A DNA stretch of 5,890 nucleotides from Fibrobacteria bacterium GUT77 (lineage in GTDB: Bacteria > Fibrobacterota > Chitinivibrionia > Chitinivibrionales > Chitinispirillaceae): positions 1 to 5,890 of the forward strand of contig LIUJ01000158.1 of the NCBI GenBank assembly GCA_001462255.1, in the 5' to 3' direction. Position 1 is the first letter of the stretch. Each line of letters starts with the position of its first letter. The notes beneath the pieces are model-generated. The model was not told the DNA's origin. It ran no database searches and saw only the letters and a list, made by a program, of their open reading frames with translations. Positions 1-5,890 of this stretch are shown piece by piece. The translations under genes and the position numbers were made by a program.

Positions 1-247
1 TCCCATCAAACCCGTTGACACCGACACTACAACGGTACAACCGACCGTTCCCACCAAACCCGTTGACATCGATACTACAACGGTACAGCCGACCGTTCCT
101 ACCGAACCCGTTGACGCACCGGCAACGCCGCCGTCGCCTATACCTGAAGAATCGTTGAATGAAAAAGGATTGATAAAAGAGACGCCGTCGTCGATTAAGG
201 AAGGCGCCGTTGACACGGCGCCCGCTCGGCCTACGCCGGAACGGTAG
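1..247 (+). CDS. C-terminal end of a Pro/Thr-rich repeat protein (5' truncated)
   Basis: An open frame enters from the left edge (first full codon at position 2) and stops at TAG 245-247, giving 81 residues. The first 38 residues are a tandem repeat of the form P-[IT]-K-P-V-D-[TI]-D-T-T-T-V-Q-P-T-V, present as two full 16-residue units and the start of a third. A non-repeated tail rich in Pro, Ser, Glu and Lys follows and ends in T-P-E-R. The composition (Pro, Thr, Asp, Val, no hydrophobic segment, no Cys) suggests a flexible, extracytoplasmic linker or stalk rather than a folded domain. The repeat conserves its frame, and most differences between units are conservative or silent, which supports real coding. 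The function cannot be assigned because the N-terminal part lies outside the window. The gene converges on the lipoprotein gene with 5 bp between the stops. Confidence 0.7.
   Translation, partial: PIKPVDTDTTTVQPTVPTKPVDIDTTTVQPTVPTEPVDAPATPPSPIPEESLNEKGLIKETPSSIKEGAVDTAPARPTPER
2..115 (+). repeat. 48-bp in-frame tandem repeat, about 2.4 copies
   Basis: Units begin at 2, 50 and 98, an exact 48-bp period. The third is partial and diverges after the codons for P-T-E-P-V-D. The repeat is a multiple of three and encodes a 16-residue Pro/Thr-rich module. The array continues to the left edge, so the true copy number is unknown. Differences between units 1 and 2 are few (for example ATC/ACC at codon 2, ACC/ATC at codon 7 and CAA/CAG at codon 13), which points to recent expansion or gene conversion. 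Confidence 0.85.
203..222 (-). terminator. GC-rich hairpin, candidate terminator for the minus-strand operon
   Basis: A perfect 8-bp inverted repeat (GGCGCCGT, 4-nt loop, ACGGCGCC) occupies 203-210 and 215-222. On the minus strand it lies 30 bp after the lipoprotein stop codon and is followed by CTTCCTTAAT, a short and interrupted U-rich run. That is the layout of a weak intrinsic terminator for the receptor-lipoprotein transcript. The hairpin lies wholly inside the coding end of the plus-strand gene. On the plus strand it is followed by CGCTCGGC with no T run, so it would not work in that direction. The call is structural inference only. Confidence 0.4.
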
Positions 248-252
248 AGGCG

Positions 253-1425
253 TTACTTATAAATCAACCGCCCGGAAACCTCATAGAGCGTTTCCCCGTT
301 GGGTCGCAACCTCTCGTTCTGCGCCTCGTCGTACACCGTGAGCCAAAAGATGAACTTCGTTATCCTTCTGTCTGTGGGGAAGGAGATCTTCCCGTTGAAG
401 TTGTTTACGTCCAAAAATTTACTGTGGTGAATACCGGCCGTCTCTTTCGCGTCCAATTGGAATTGCCGATACACGCGATGTTTCTCCGTTATCTTGTTCC
501 CGTCCATCGTAACGGTAGTGTCTATAGGGTGAGAGATCGCGTCTAAAAAGTACGAATATCCGTCTTCCACCGTGATAACGGAATTTCCCGTATTGTCAAG
601 CGCTATCGAATCAAGCGCCAAGCCGTTCTTGTTGTCTATGTTCCCAACGTCGCCTCTCACCTTGTAGACCACGACCCTGTCGACCGTTGGGATATTGTTC
701 ACCGGAATGTTGATTGTGTTTTTAAATTTTTTGAAGCGGCTGTTGTAGCGTATGTACTGCGTGCTCGTTATGGTGTGCGGGAGTCTGCCCGGTTCTTGCA
801 TTTTTGTGGATACGCGCATGGGAACGGTGAAGTACTGGAGCACGGGAATCACGGCGCTTTCCGGTATTTGGGGCAACGCTCCGGCGTTTCCGCCACCGCC
901 GGCGTTGAGACTGTTCGCGTACGCCTCTATCATATCGACTATTTGCGTTTTTGTAAGCGCGGCAAACTCCGCCGGGAGCGCGTTTCTCATTTGTACCGGC
1001 AACGCCTCCGCCCACTCCTCCGGAACGGATGGACTGTTTCTAACGATATCGTCCGGCACGCGAATTTTAAATTCTACGGATTGCGTGTTCGGCCAACGCG
1101 CGTCGCCGACGGTTGTTTTACTGGATAACAAGCAACCGTGATTTTCCAAAAGCGCCGAGTCGACCACCGTCGTGTTGCCGTAGAAGTCGCGTATCACTTT
1201 GAATGACACCTCCCATTTCAAATAGTCGTCTAAGTCCACGCGCTTGCCGGCGAAAACGGCCGTCAGCGTAATCGTATCGCCGGGAGCGGCGTCCGCGGGC
1301 TCCCAAATGTACTTGAGCATACGAAACTCACTCTCGTCTACGCGGTCATACGACGTTGAAAACTGTTCGCAACCGGAGATCGCGAAGATTGTCGTCATTG
1401 CGATTATTGATACGATTTTTTTCAC
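253..1425 (-). CDS. Lipoprotein of unknown function, partner of the TonB-dependent receptor
   Basis: The product is 390 residues from a GTG start at 1425. This start is preferred over the TTG at 1497 because a strong GGAGG (1435-1439) lies 9 nt upstream. It also gives a textbook lipoprotein signal: K2-K3, a hydrophobic core of residues 4-16, and the lipobox A-I-S-G-C with Cys19 as the lipidated residue. The longer form would bury this signal behind 24 extra residues. After Cys19 comes a probable beta-rich, Ig-like segment (a Y-I-W-E-P stretch, then A-P-G-D-T-I-T-L). A likely helical insert with a four-Gly run at about 176-179 follows, and then a second beta-rich half ending in R-L-I-Y-K. No SusD-type TPR helices, catalytic motif or named family were recognised. 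It starts 68 bp after the receptor stop with no terminator between, so co-transcription is likely. Position +2 after the Cys is Glu rather than Asp; sorting rules in this lineage are unknown. A surface or periplasmic ligand-binding role is inference from the receptor neighbour. Confidence 0.88.
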   Translation of the reverse strand: MKKIVSIIAMTTIFAISGCEQFSTSYDRVDESEFRMLKYIWEPADAAPGDTITLTAVFAGKRVDLDDYLKWEVSFKVIRDFYGNTTVVDSALLENHGCLLSSKTTVGDARWPNTQSVEFKIRVPDDIVRNSPSVPEEWAEALPVQMRNALPAEFAALTKTQIVDMIEAYANSLNAGGGGNAGALPQIPESAVIPVLQYFTVPMRVSTKMQEPGRLPHTITSTQYIRYNSRFKKFKNTINIPVNNIPTVDRVVVYKVRGDVGNIDNKNGLALDSIALDNTGNSVITVEDGYSYFLDAISHPIDTTVTMDGNKITEKHRVYRQFQLDAKETAGIHHSKFLDVNNFNGKISFPTDRRITKFIFWLTVYDEAQNERLRPNGETLYEVSGRLIYK

Positions 1426-1434
1426 TATTGCCAA

Positions 1435-1439
1435 CCTCC
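1435..1439 (-). promoter_or_regulatory. Shine-Dalgarno site that sets the lipoprotein start
   Basis: GGAGG on the minus strand lies 9 nt before the GTG at 1425-1423. It decides between the GTG and the upstream in-frame TTG at 1497, which overlaps the receptor stop codon and has no comparable purine-rich site. Confidence 0.8.
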
Positions 1440-1493
1440 GTATTCTGACGTTGATTTTAATCCTATAATCTTTAACAATCCCGCCAATCCCAA

Positions 1494-4349
1494 TCAAAAC
1501 TCCGCCCTAAGTCCCGCCGCGGCGAGCGGAATCATGGATATTTTTTGTTTTTCCGTGTAATTGTAATTATAGTATGTAAGCTCCGGGCTCTTGTAGAGCG
1601 GCCAAAGCAGGTTTTGGAAATCTATGTAGTAAGTCAATATGAATTTGTCATAAATGATCTTTTTATCCACCCGCATGTCAAGTTGAAAGAACGGGTCTTG
1701 CCGCGTCGAGTTTCGCTCGCCGTAAACGGGGCGTATGCTCTTCCCGTTCTCGCTCTCAACCGTCGCTACTATGGGCGACGTCGGTTTGCCGCTTACGAAG
1801 CGCATTCTTCCGCCAATCTCCCAATTTTTCTTAAGGCGCCAACTGCCGAGCAGTTGCAGGTTATGCGGTTCGTCGCGGCTCGAAAGTATGTACTTTCCGT
1901 CTCTGTTGCTCCACGCCTCGCTCCTCGCGAGCGTATAGGATATCCAACCGAAGAATTTTTCGGAGCGGGCATGGCGCAACATCAGTTCCAAACCGTACAT
2001 CCTTTGCTTGCCGTCGCTGAAGTAGCGTCTCTGCACATCAAGCGTCGAATCGAAATCGGAGGCGCCGTATGAGCGGGCTACGTCCCAAATGCGGTTGAAG
2101 TACGTTTGCGCGTCTAAGCTCAAAAGATCGCTTATCCGCCACTCGAATCCGGCTATGTAGTGCGCGGCTTTCGTAGTTGGCAGGTCGGGGTTGCCGAAAT
2201 CCTCGTGAATGGACTGACCCATCGGCTCCGGGGTTTGAGTGTAGGTGCCGGTCGCCGCCTTCAGCGTGTACTTGTCCGTTAATTGATAGCGCCCGCTGAT
2301 CCTGAGCGCCGGCTCGCCCGACCAACCGCGACGGCCGTCCTCACCGCCGTAATCCCAAAACGCCGGCAACGCGGAGCCGCCGTAATCAAGCTCCGGGTAG
2401 TAATCGTAGCGGATGCCGGGAATGAGCAACAACTTGTCGGTAGGCTTCCACTCAACGTTGACGTAACCGCCCACAAGACCGTACAATTGATCATTAAACG
2501 CAGCTCTCATAATCATGTTTTGACCGTTGGTGAATTCCATTTCCATATTCTCGTTTATCAACTCAATGTCCGCGCCGACGTTTACGGTTAAAGCGTCGCT
2601 CGCGGTAAACGTCGCCTGATTGCGCAAATGCCCCAAAAGCGGCCTCTCCTCAATATCCGCGAACCCGAAAGCCGACGTGTTCTGCGCCATGTACGTGCCG
2701 GAGAGTCTTAGCGTGTTTGTCCATTTGTCGCTTATGCGGCTCGAAAGCCCCGCCGTTAGCGTATGGAATGTAAGCATCATCGTCATCTCGTCGAGTTGCC
2801 CGTCAATCTCGCTGGAACCGCGATCCATCGCGGGGAAGAACACGCCTATGCTGTCGCGACTGCCGAGTATCGAAACGGAGAGGCGGTGATCCTTGTTTAT
2901 GGCCACATCGGCTCTCAACAGGTAGTCCCAATAGAACGGTGCCATTGATATGGACGTGTGCTCCGGATCGGAGACATTAAAATATAGTTTCAAAAGGTCG
3001 CCCGCGAAGTACCTTCGCCCCGAGACCATAAACGAAGCTTTTTCATTAATGGGCCCCTCCAAGAAGAGCGCGCCGGTAAGCATGCTTAAATCGGCGTACC
3101 CTTGCAACCTGTCGGTCTTGGGTTTGCGCGTATTCATCTCTATCACCCCCGCGACCGCGCCGCCGTAACGCGACGAAAAACCGCCCGGATAAAAGTCCAC
3201 GCCGTCAAGAGCGTCGGACGGGTAAATGGCGTTTAAGCCGCTCATGTGGTAGAGCAGGGGGACGACCATCCCATCTATGTAGTAACGCGAGGCCCAGCTC
3301 GGCGCGCCGCGCACTACAACCTCCGTGCCCCCAAACGACGGACGCGCCACGCCCGGCATTGCCTGAACCACGCGAACCGCGTCGCCGCCGAGCCCCGGCA
3401 CACGCTTCACCTCCCCCAGGGATATACGGTGGCGGCTCACCTCCTTCTCCTCCGCCTTGCCGTATACTACAAGCTCGTAGCCGGTGTAATCCAAACGCGT
3501 AACGTAATACTGCGCCCTCACCTCTTCCGCTTTGGATATGTTCTCCGTAGTGGAATAAGGCTCGTAGTCCGGGGCCTGAACACTGACCTTCACTTGGCCG
3601 GAGGGTAGCGAATAAAACCGAAACGCGCCGACTGAATCGGTAGTTACCGAAAGTCGCGAGTCCTCCCACGACTGTCCATCCATCGCCCCAATCTGCTCCA
3701 TGTACAGGGAAAACGGCACGGTAAGCGAAGTATCGGATAACGTATCCGCAAATTGCAACACAACAAGCGCGTCGGCAACGGGTTTGCGCGTCCCGCGCTC
3801 AATAACGGCGCCGCTTAGGTTTACGTAACTCTTCGGCGCGGTAATGACATCCCGCAAACTAAAGCGGTACTCATATTGTAGCATCACGGCGACGGCCTCC
3901 CCGCTCAACGCCAACGCCGGTGAAAATTTGAACTTACGGGCGGCCGCAAGCGCACTCGCGTCAAGCGCCGGATGAAGCGGGCGAACGACGGCGGCGCTAT
4001 CGACCGCGCCGGTCTCACTGACCAAAAGTTCAAGCAAAACGGTGCCCTCTATACCCGACTTTATCAAACTGTCCGGGTACTTGGCCTCAACGAACTGAGT
4101 AAGCGCGGGCATCTTTTCCAAGGCGCCTTCGGAGTCGAGGTACTCTATCTCTTCCGTCAGCTCTATGGGGGCGTCGCCGAGATCGACAACCTCTTCGCTC
4201 AAATCAACCGCCGCCCCCGATTCCGCGACGCCGACGGAGGCGCTTTGCGACGATACATGACGCGGGGCGAAAACCATCGCTACGGCGGCGATTATGACCA
4301 TATACCGAATCGTCGCCGCGCTCCGTTTAATGCTTGTGCGCTTGTTCAT
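1494..4349 (-). CDS. TonB-dependent outer-membrane receptor with N-terminal TonB-C domain
   Basis: The product is 951 residues from ATG 4349 to TGA 1494. The frame stays open to 4445, but starting at 4349 puts a proper signal peptide first: a basic M-N-K-R start, a hydrophobic M-V-I-I-A-A-V-A-M-V-F-A core, and likely cleavage near V-S-S/Q at about residue 34. After an acidic stretch (about 48-75), residues 80-165 match the TonB C-terminal fold: an A-K-Y-P start, I-E-G-T-V, E-T-G-A-V, A-L-D-A-S-A-L and F-K-F-S-P-A. Residues 175-285 resemble a carboxypeptidase-regulatory-like domain. Residues 302-411 are the plug, with D-A-V-R-V-V-Q-A-M-P-G-V, V-V-V-R-G-A, Y-Y-I-D-G-M and G-G-F-S-S-R-Y-G-G. The rest is a 22-strand-type barrel rich in aromatic and alternating residues, ending in A-E-F with the terminal Phe typical of outer-membrane proteins. 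No Cys was seen. Such receptors take up ligands using TonB-ExbBD energy; the ligand here is unknown. It is the first gene of a probable operon with the lipoprotein. The Shine-Dalgarno is modest (AGGA about 12 nt upstream), so the exact start is less sure than the family. Confidence 0.92.
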   Translation of the reverse strand: MNKRTSIKRSAATIRYMVIIAAVAMVFAPRHVSSQSASVGVAESGAAVDLSEEVVDLGDAPIELTEEIEYLDSEGALEKMPALTQFVEAKYPDSLIKSGIEGTVLLELLVSETGAVDSAAVVRPLHPALDASALAAARKFKFSPALALSGEAVAVMLQYEYRFSLRDVITAPKSYVNLSGAVIERGTRKPVADALVVLQFADTLSDTSLTVPFSLYMEQIGAMDGQSWEDSRLSVTTDSVGAFRFYSLPSGQVKVSVQAPDYEPYSTTENISKAEEVRAQYYVTRLDYTGYELVVYGKAEEKEVSRHRISLGEVKRVPGLGGDAVRVVQAMPGVARPSFGGTEVVVRGAPSWASRYYIDGMVVPLLYHMSGLNAIYPSDALDGVDFYPGGFSSRYGGAVAGVIEMNTRKPKTDRLQGYADLSMLTGALFLEGPINEKASFMVSGRRYFAGDLLKLYFNVSDPEHTSISMAPFYWDYLLRADVAINKDHRLSVSILGSRDSIGVFFPAMDRGSSEIDGQLDEMTMMLTFHTLTAGLSSRISDKWTNTLRLSGTYMAQNTSAFGFADIEERPLLGHLRNQATFTASDALTVNVGADIELINENMEMEFTNGQNMIMRAAFNDQLYGLVGGYVNVEWKPTDKLLLIPGIRYDYYPELDYGGSALPAFWDYGGEDGRRGWSGEPALRISGRYQLTDKYTLKAATGTYTQTPEPMGQSIHEDFGNPDLPTTKAAHYIAGFEWRISDLLSLDAQTYFNRIWDVARSYGASDFDSTLDVQRRYFSDGKQRMYGLELMLRHARSEKFFGWISYTLARSEAWSNRDGKYILSSRDEPHNLQLLGSWRLKKNWEIGGRMRFVSGKPTSPIVATVESENGKSIRPVYGERNSTRQDPFFQLDMRVDKKIIYDKFILTYYIDFQNLLWPLYKSPELTYYNYNYTEKQKISMIPLAAAGLRAEF

Positions 4350-4424
4350 ACCAATTAAACATCCTATAGGCACAAAAATGTCACTTTTTAAACCCGATAA
4401 CGTATTTTTGAGTTGATTCATATC

Positions 4425-4440
4425 CGTAATATATATTACG
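4425..4440. promoter_or_regulatory. Perfect 16-bp AT-rich palindrome, candidate operator or promoter core
   Basis: CGTAATATATATTACG reads the same on both strands over all 16 bases. It lies 76 bp upstream of the chosen receptor start. Its core contains TAATAT and TATATT, either of which could act as a -10 element, but no convincing -35 hexamer sits 16-18 bp further upstream on the minus strand. A dimeric regulator binding here would overlap the probable receptor promoter. That is inference, and chance occurrence in AT-rich DNA is possible. Confidence 0.45.
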
Positions 4441-4482
4441 CCCATTTAAAACGCTATGATTTTTATCAAAACCATTCTTTCT

Positions 4483-4540
4483 CTCCCGCCCGCGGCGGTT
4501 TTGGGAAATCGCCGACACGCCGTTCCGCGGCAAGCGGGAG
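4483..4540. repeat. Long GC-rich inverted repeat, possible REP-like element
   Basis: The left arm is CTCCCGC-CCGCGG (4483-4495). The right arm is CCGCGG-CAA-GCGGGAG (4525-4540). The arms form 13 pairs interrupted by a 3-nt bulge, around a loop of 29 nt. A smaller imperfect hairpin with CCAA and TTGG ends follows at 4545-4562. The block is much more GC-rich than its flanks and lies between the two probable divergent promoters, so it may not be transcribed with either gene. A dispersed repetitive palindromic element is one reading; a structured leader or insulator is another. A single copy cannot decide between these. Confidence 0.5.
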
Positions 4541-4592
4541 ACGACCAATCGCGGCGCGTTGGAAGCGGGCTTATGGGTAACGACCGAAAGTT

Positions 4593-4622
4593 TTGGCTTT
4601 TCTCGCGTAAATTATTTATTTT
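4593..4622 (+). promoter_or_regulatory. Candidate promoter of the GH9 gene
   Basis: TTGGCT (4593-4598) and TATTTT (4617-4622) are 18 bp apart in the AT-rich stretch just before the GH9 gene, leaving a leader of roughly 50 nt. A second possible -10, TATATT at 4626-4631, lies close by. Both matches to the housekeeping consensus are partial, so the position is tentative. Confidence 0.3.
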
Positions 4623-4671
4623 ACTTATATTACCTATTGGCAACAATGCCGCGTAACAACCCTAATCCCGT

Positions 4672-4676
4672 AGGAG
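4672..4676 (+). promoter_or_regulatory. Shine-Dalgarno site of the GH9 gene
   Basis: AGGAG ends 6 nt before ATG 4683. It supports this start, which also places a complete signal peptide at the N-terminus. Confidence 0.75.
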
Positions 4677-4682
4677 CGCATA

Positions 4683-5890
4683 ATGCAGTATCATCCGCCC
4701 AAATCAACGAGTACACGAACGTTAGCGTCTGCCGCAATCGCCGCCGCCGTCTCATTATCGGCCTCAGCCGCTTTCGCCCAGGGGAGCGGGGTGCAGGTTT
4801 TGGTCAACAACGTCGGCTACGAGTTGAGCGGACCCAAACGCGCCGTCGTGCAATCGGCCTCCGCCGTCACGGAGAGCGCCGCCTCGCTGGTAAAGGCCGC
4901 GGACGGGGCAGTCGTTACGCCAATCACGCTTGGAACCGAAGAGAGCGTTGACGGATGGAGCGGGCGTCGATTCAGAATCGCCGACTTTTCTTCTTTTACA
5001 ACGGCGGGGGAATACCGCGTTAAGGTGGGCGCGGCCTTATCGCCCCCTTTCACCATCGGCGAGAAGATATTGCAAGCTAAGACCGGAGCGGATCAGATGA
5101 GTTTTTTTTATGGGATGAGGTATAAAGGCGACGAAAAAGATTTACCGATATTCGGCAGTAATGATAAACGCAATCTTTACGGCGGATGGTGGGACGCCAA
5201 CGGCGATCCGGGCAAGCACATATCCCACCTGTCTTACGCCAATTACTACAATCCGCAACAGATACCGCTTGTGGTGTGGGCGCTACTCCACGCGAACGAA
5301 CTTCAGCCGCAGGTTTTCGGCGACTCCGCGAAAGCGGAGGCGGCGTGGGGCGCCGACTATCTATTGAGGGCGCTCTCGCCCGACGGATATTTTTATATGT
5401 CGGTGTTCGACAACTGGGGCAACGGTTATCGGGATACGCCGGCATCGGCGTCGCCCGGAACAAAGGGTGAACGCGAAATTTGCGCTTGGAGCTACGATAA
5501 CGGCATACGGTCGGGCGATTACCGGTGCGCAATGCGCGAGGGCGGCGGGGTGTCAATAGCCGCGCTCGCCCGCGCGTATAAAGCCGATATACGCGGGGAC
5601 AGCACGGCGGCGCAGTATTTGGCGGGGGCGGTACGGGCTTACGCCCATCTCAAGGCGAATCCGACTGAATATCAGGACGACGGCAAAGAGAATATTATTG
5701 ATGATTATTGCGGGCTCTTGGCCGCGAGCGAGTTATACAACGCTACCGGCGAGGACGAGTATCGTAGGGATGCCCAAGCGCGGGCGGATTCGCTTCTTAA
5801 ACGCCAAGACCAAGGGCAGGGGTGGTTCTATTCGGGCAAGGACGGCAACGGCGCGAACATCCGCCCGTTCTACCACGCCGCCGACGAGGG
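4683..5890 (+). CDS. Secreted glycoside hydrolase family 9 (probable endoglucanase), 3' truncated
   Basis: From ATG 4683 the frame is open to the right edge, giving 402 residues with no stop. Residues 1-32 form a Sec signal peptide with a basic start, an Ala-rich core (residues 15-30) and A-F-A/Q cleavage. Residues 37-126 match the Ig-like N-terminal domain found before many GH9 enzymes: V-L-V-N-N-V-G-Y, P-K-R-A-V-V, then A-G-E-Y-R-V-K-V and P-F-T-I-G. From about 130 the (alpha/alpha)6 catalytic domain begins. G-G-W-W-D-A-N-G-D at 167-175 is the GH9 signature; Asp171 and Asp175 correspond to the paired Asp that hold the catalytic water. S-H-L-S-Y-A-N and N-P-Q-Q (181-193), R-E-G-G-G and D-D-Y-C-G-L-L-A-A-S-E-L-Y also fit the family. 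The catalytic Glu and the conserved His region near the C-terminus lie beyond the window, as would any carbohydrate-binding or sorting domain. GH9 enzymes are mainly inverting beta-1,4-glucanases, though some related members act on glucosaminides. It is divergent from the receptor gene, which suggests shared control. Confidence 0.92.
   Translation, partial: MQYHPPKSTSTRTLASAAIAAAVSLSASAAFAQGSGVQVLVNNVGYELSGPKRAVVQSASAVTESAASLVKAADGAVVTPITLGTEESVDGWSGRRFRIADFSSFTTAGEYRVKVGAALSPPFTIGEKILQAKTGADQMSFFYGMRYKGDEKDLPIFGSNDKRNLYGGWWDANGDPGKHISHLSYANYYNPQQIPLVVWALLHANELQPQVFGDSAKAEAAWGADYLLRALSPDGYFYMSVFDNWGNGYRDTPASASPGTKGEREICAWSYDNGIRSGDYRCAMREGGGVSIAALARAYKADIRGDSTAAQYLAGAVRAYAHLKANPTEYQDDGKENIIDDYCGLLAASELYNATGEDEYRRDAQARADSLLKRQDQGQGWFYSGKDGNGANIRPFYHAADE

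Larger units (their letters stand above)
4350..4682. other. Divergent intergenic control region
   Basis: About 330 bp separate the divergent receptor and GH9 starts. Both flanks are AT-rich (4380-4480 and 4598-4635) and the centre (4481-4570) is GC-rich and structured. Small open frames of about 66 codons exist on both strands but have no good ribosome site and overlap each other, so no gene is called. The AT-rich flanks are the likely promoters and the centre holds the inverted repeats described separately. No tRNA, riboswitch or other recognised RNA was seen. Confidence 0.7.

Noticed and set aside
752..1141. Plus-strand open frames (129 and 117 codons) antisense to the lipoprotein
   Set aside because: They overlap each other and the lipoprotein gene and have no ribosome site or family features.
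1426..1497. Longer lipoprotein form starting at TTG 1497, overlapping the receptor stop
   Set aside because: It adds 24 residues before the signal peptide and lacks a ribosome site, whereas GTG 1425 has GGAGG 9 nt upstream and gives an ideal lipoprotein signal.
1545..2072. Plus-strand open frame of 175 codons antisense to the receptor
   Set aside because: It lies entirely inside a convincing receptor barrel region, its product is Arg/Val-rich with no recognisable domain, and it looks like a by-product of GC-rich codon use.
3205..3669. Minus-strand open frame of 154 codons overlapping the receptor plug in another frame
   Set aside because: The overlapped frame encodes the conserved plug motifs. 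The alternative product is Gly/Arg-rich low-complexity sequence, typical of a shadow frame.
4350..4445. N-terminal extension of the receptor from position 4445
   Set aside because: It would put 32 residues before a clear signal peptide and would run through the AT palindrome. The ATG at 4349 fits an exported protein better.
4446..4656. Two 66-codon open frames on opposite strands in the divergent region
   Set aside because: They cross the inverted repeats, overlap each other almost fully and show no ribosome site. Their products mirror the palindromic DNA rather than a protein family.
5077..5556. Minus-strand open frame of 159 codons antisense to the GH9 gene
   Set aside because: The plus strand carries the GH9 signature motifs across the same stretch. 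The antisense product is Arg/Pro-rich with no features.

Overview
The window looks like a piece of a Gram-negative (didermic) chromosome from a polysaccharide-degrading bacterium. It encodes an outer-membrane TonB-dependent receptor, a lipoprotein with a clear lipobox, and an exported family 9 glycoside hydrolase. The GH9 motif style (W-D-A-N-G-D, then an S-H-L-S-Y-A-N and N-P-Q-Q segment) and the TonB-C domain fused in front of the receptor both recall Fibrobacterota and relatives such as gut cellulose degraders. This taxonomic guess rests on remembered family patterns, not on a search.

Layout. (1) Positions 1-247, plus strand: the C-terminal end of a Pro/Thr-rich protein with 48-bp tandem repeats. 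(2) Positions 253-1425, minus strand: a lipoprotein of unknown function that converges on the first gene with only 5 bp between stop codons. A GC-rich hairpin inside the end of gene 1 could terminate the minus-strand transcript. (3) Positions 1494-4349, minus strand: a 951-residue TonB-dependent receptor with signal peptide, TonB C-terminal-like domain, carboxypeptidase-regulatory-like domain, plug and beta-barrel. Genes 3 and 2 are read in that order, 68 bp apart, probably as one operon. (4) Positions 4350-4682: a divergent control region of about 330 bp. It holds a perfect 16-bp AT palindrome near the receptor gene, a GC-rich inverted repeat in the middle and an AT-rich stretch near the GH9 gene. 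(5) Positions 4683-5890, plus strand: the first 402 codons of a secreted GH9 enzyme that runs off the window.

Working together (inference): the GH9 enzyme would cut beta-glucan outside the cell. The divergently transcribed receptor and surface or periplasmic lipoprotein could bind or import a product, in a layout reminiscent of a polysaccharide utilisation locus. However, the lipoprotein shows no recognisable SusD features and no substrate can be read from the sequence. No RNA genes, insertion sequences or CRISPR arrays were seen.
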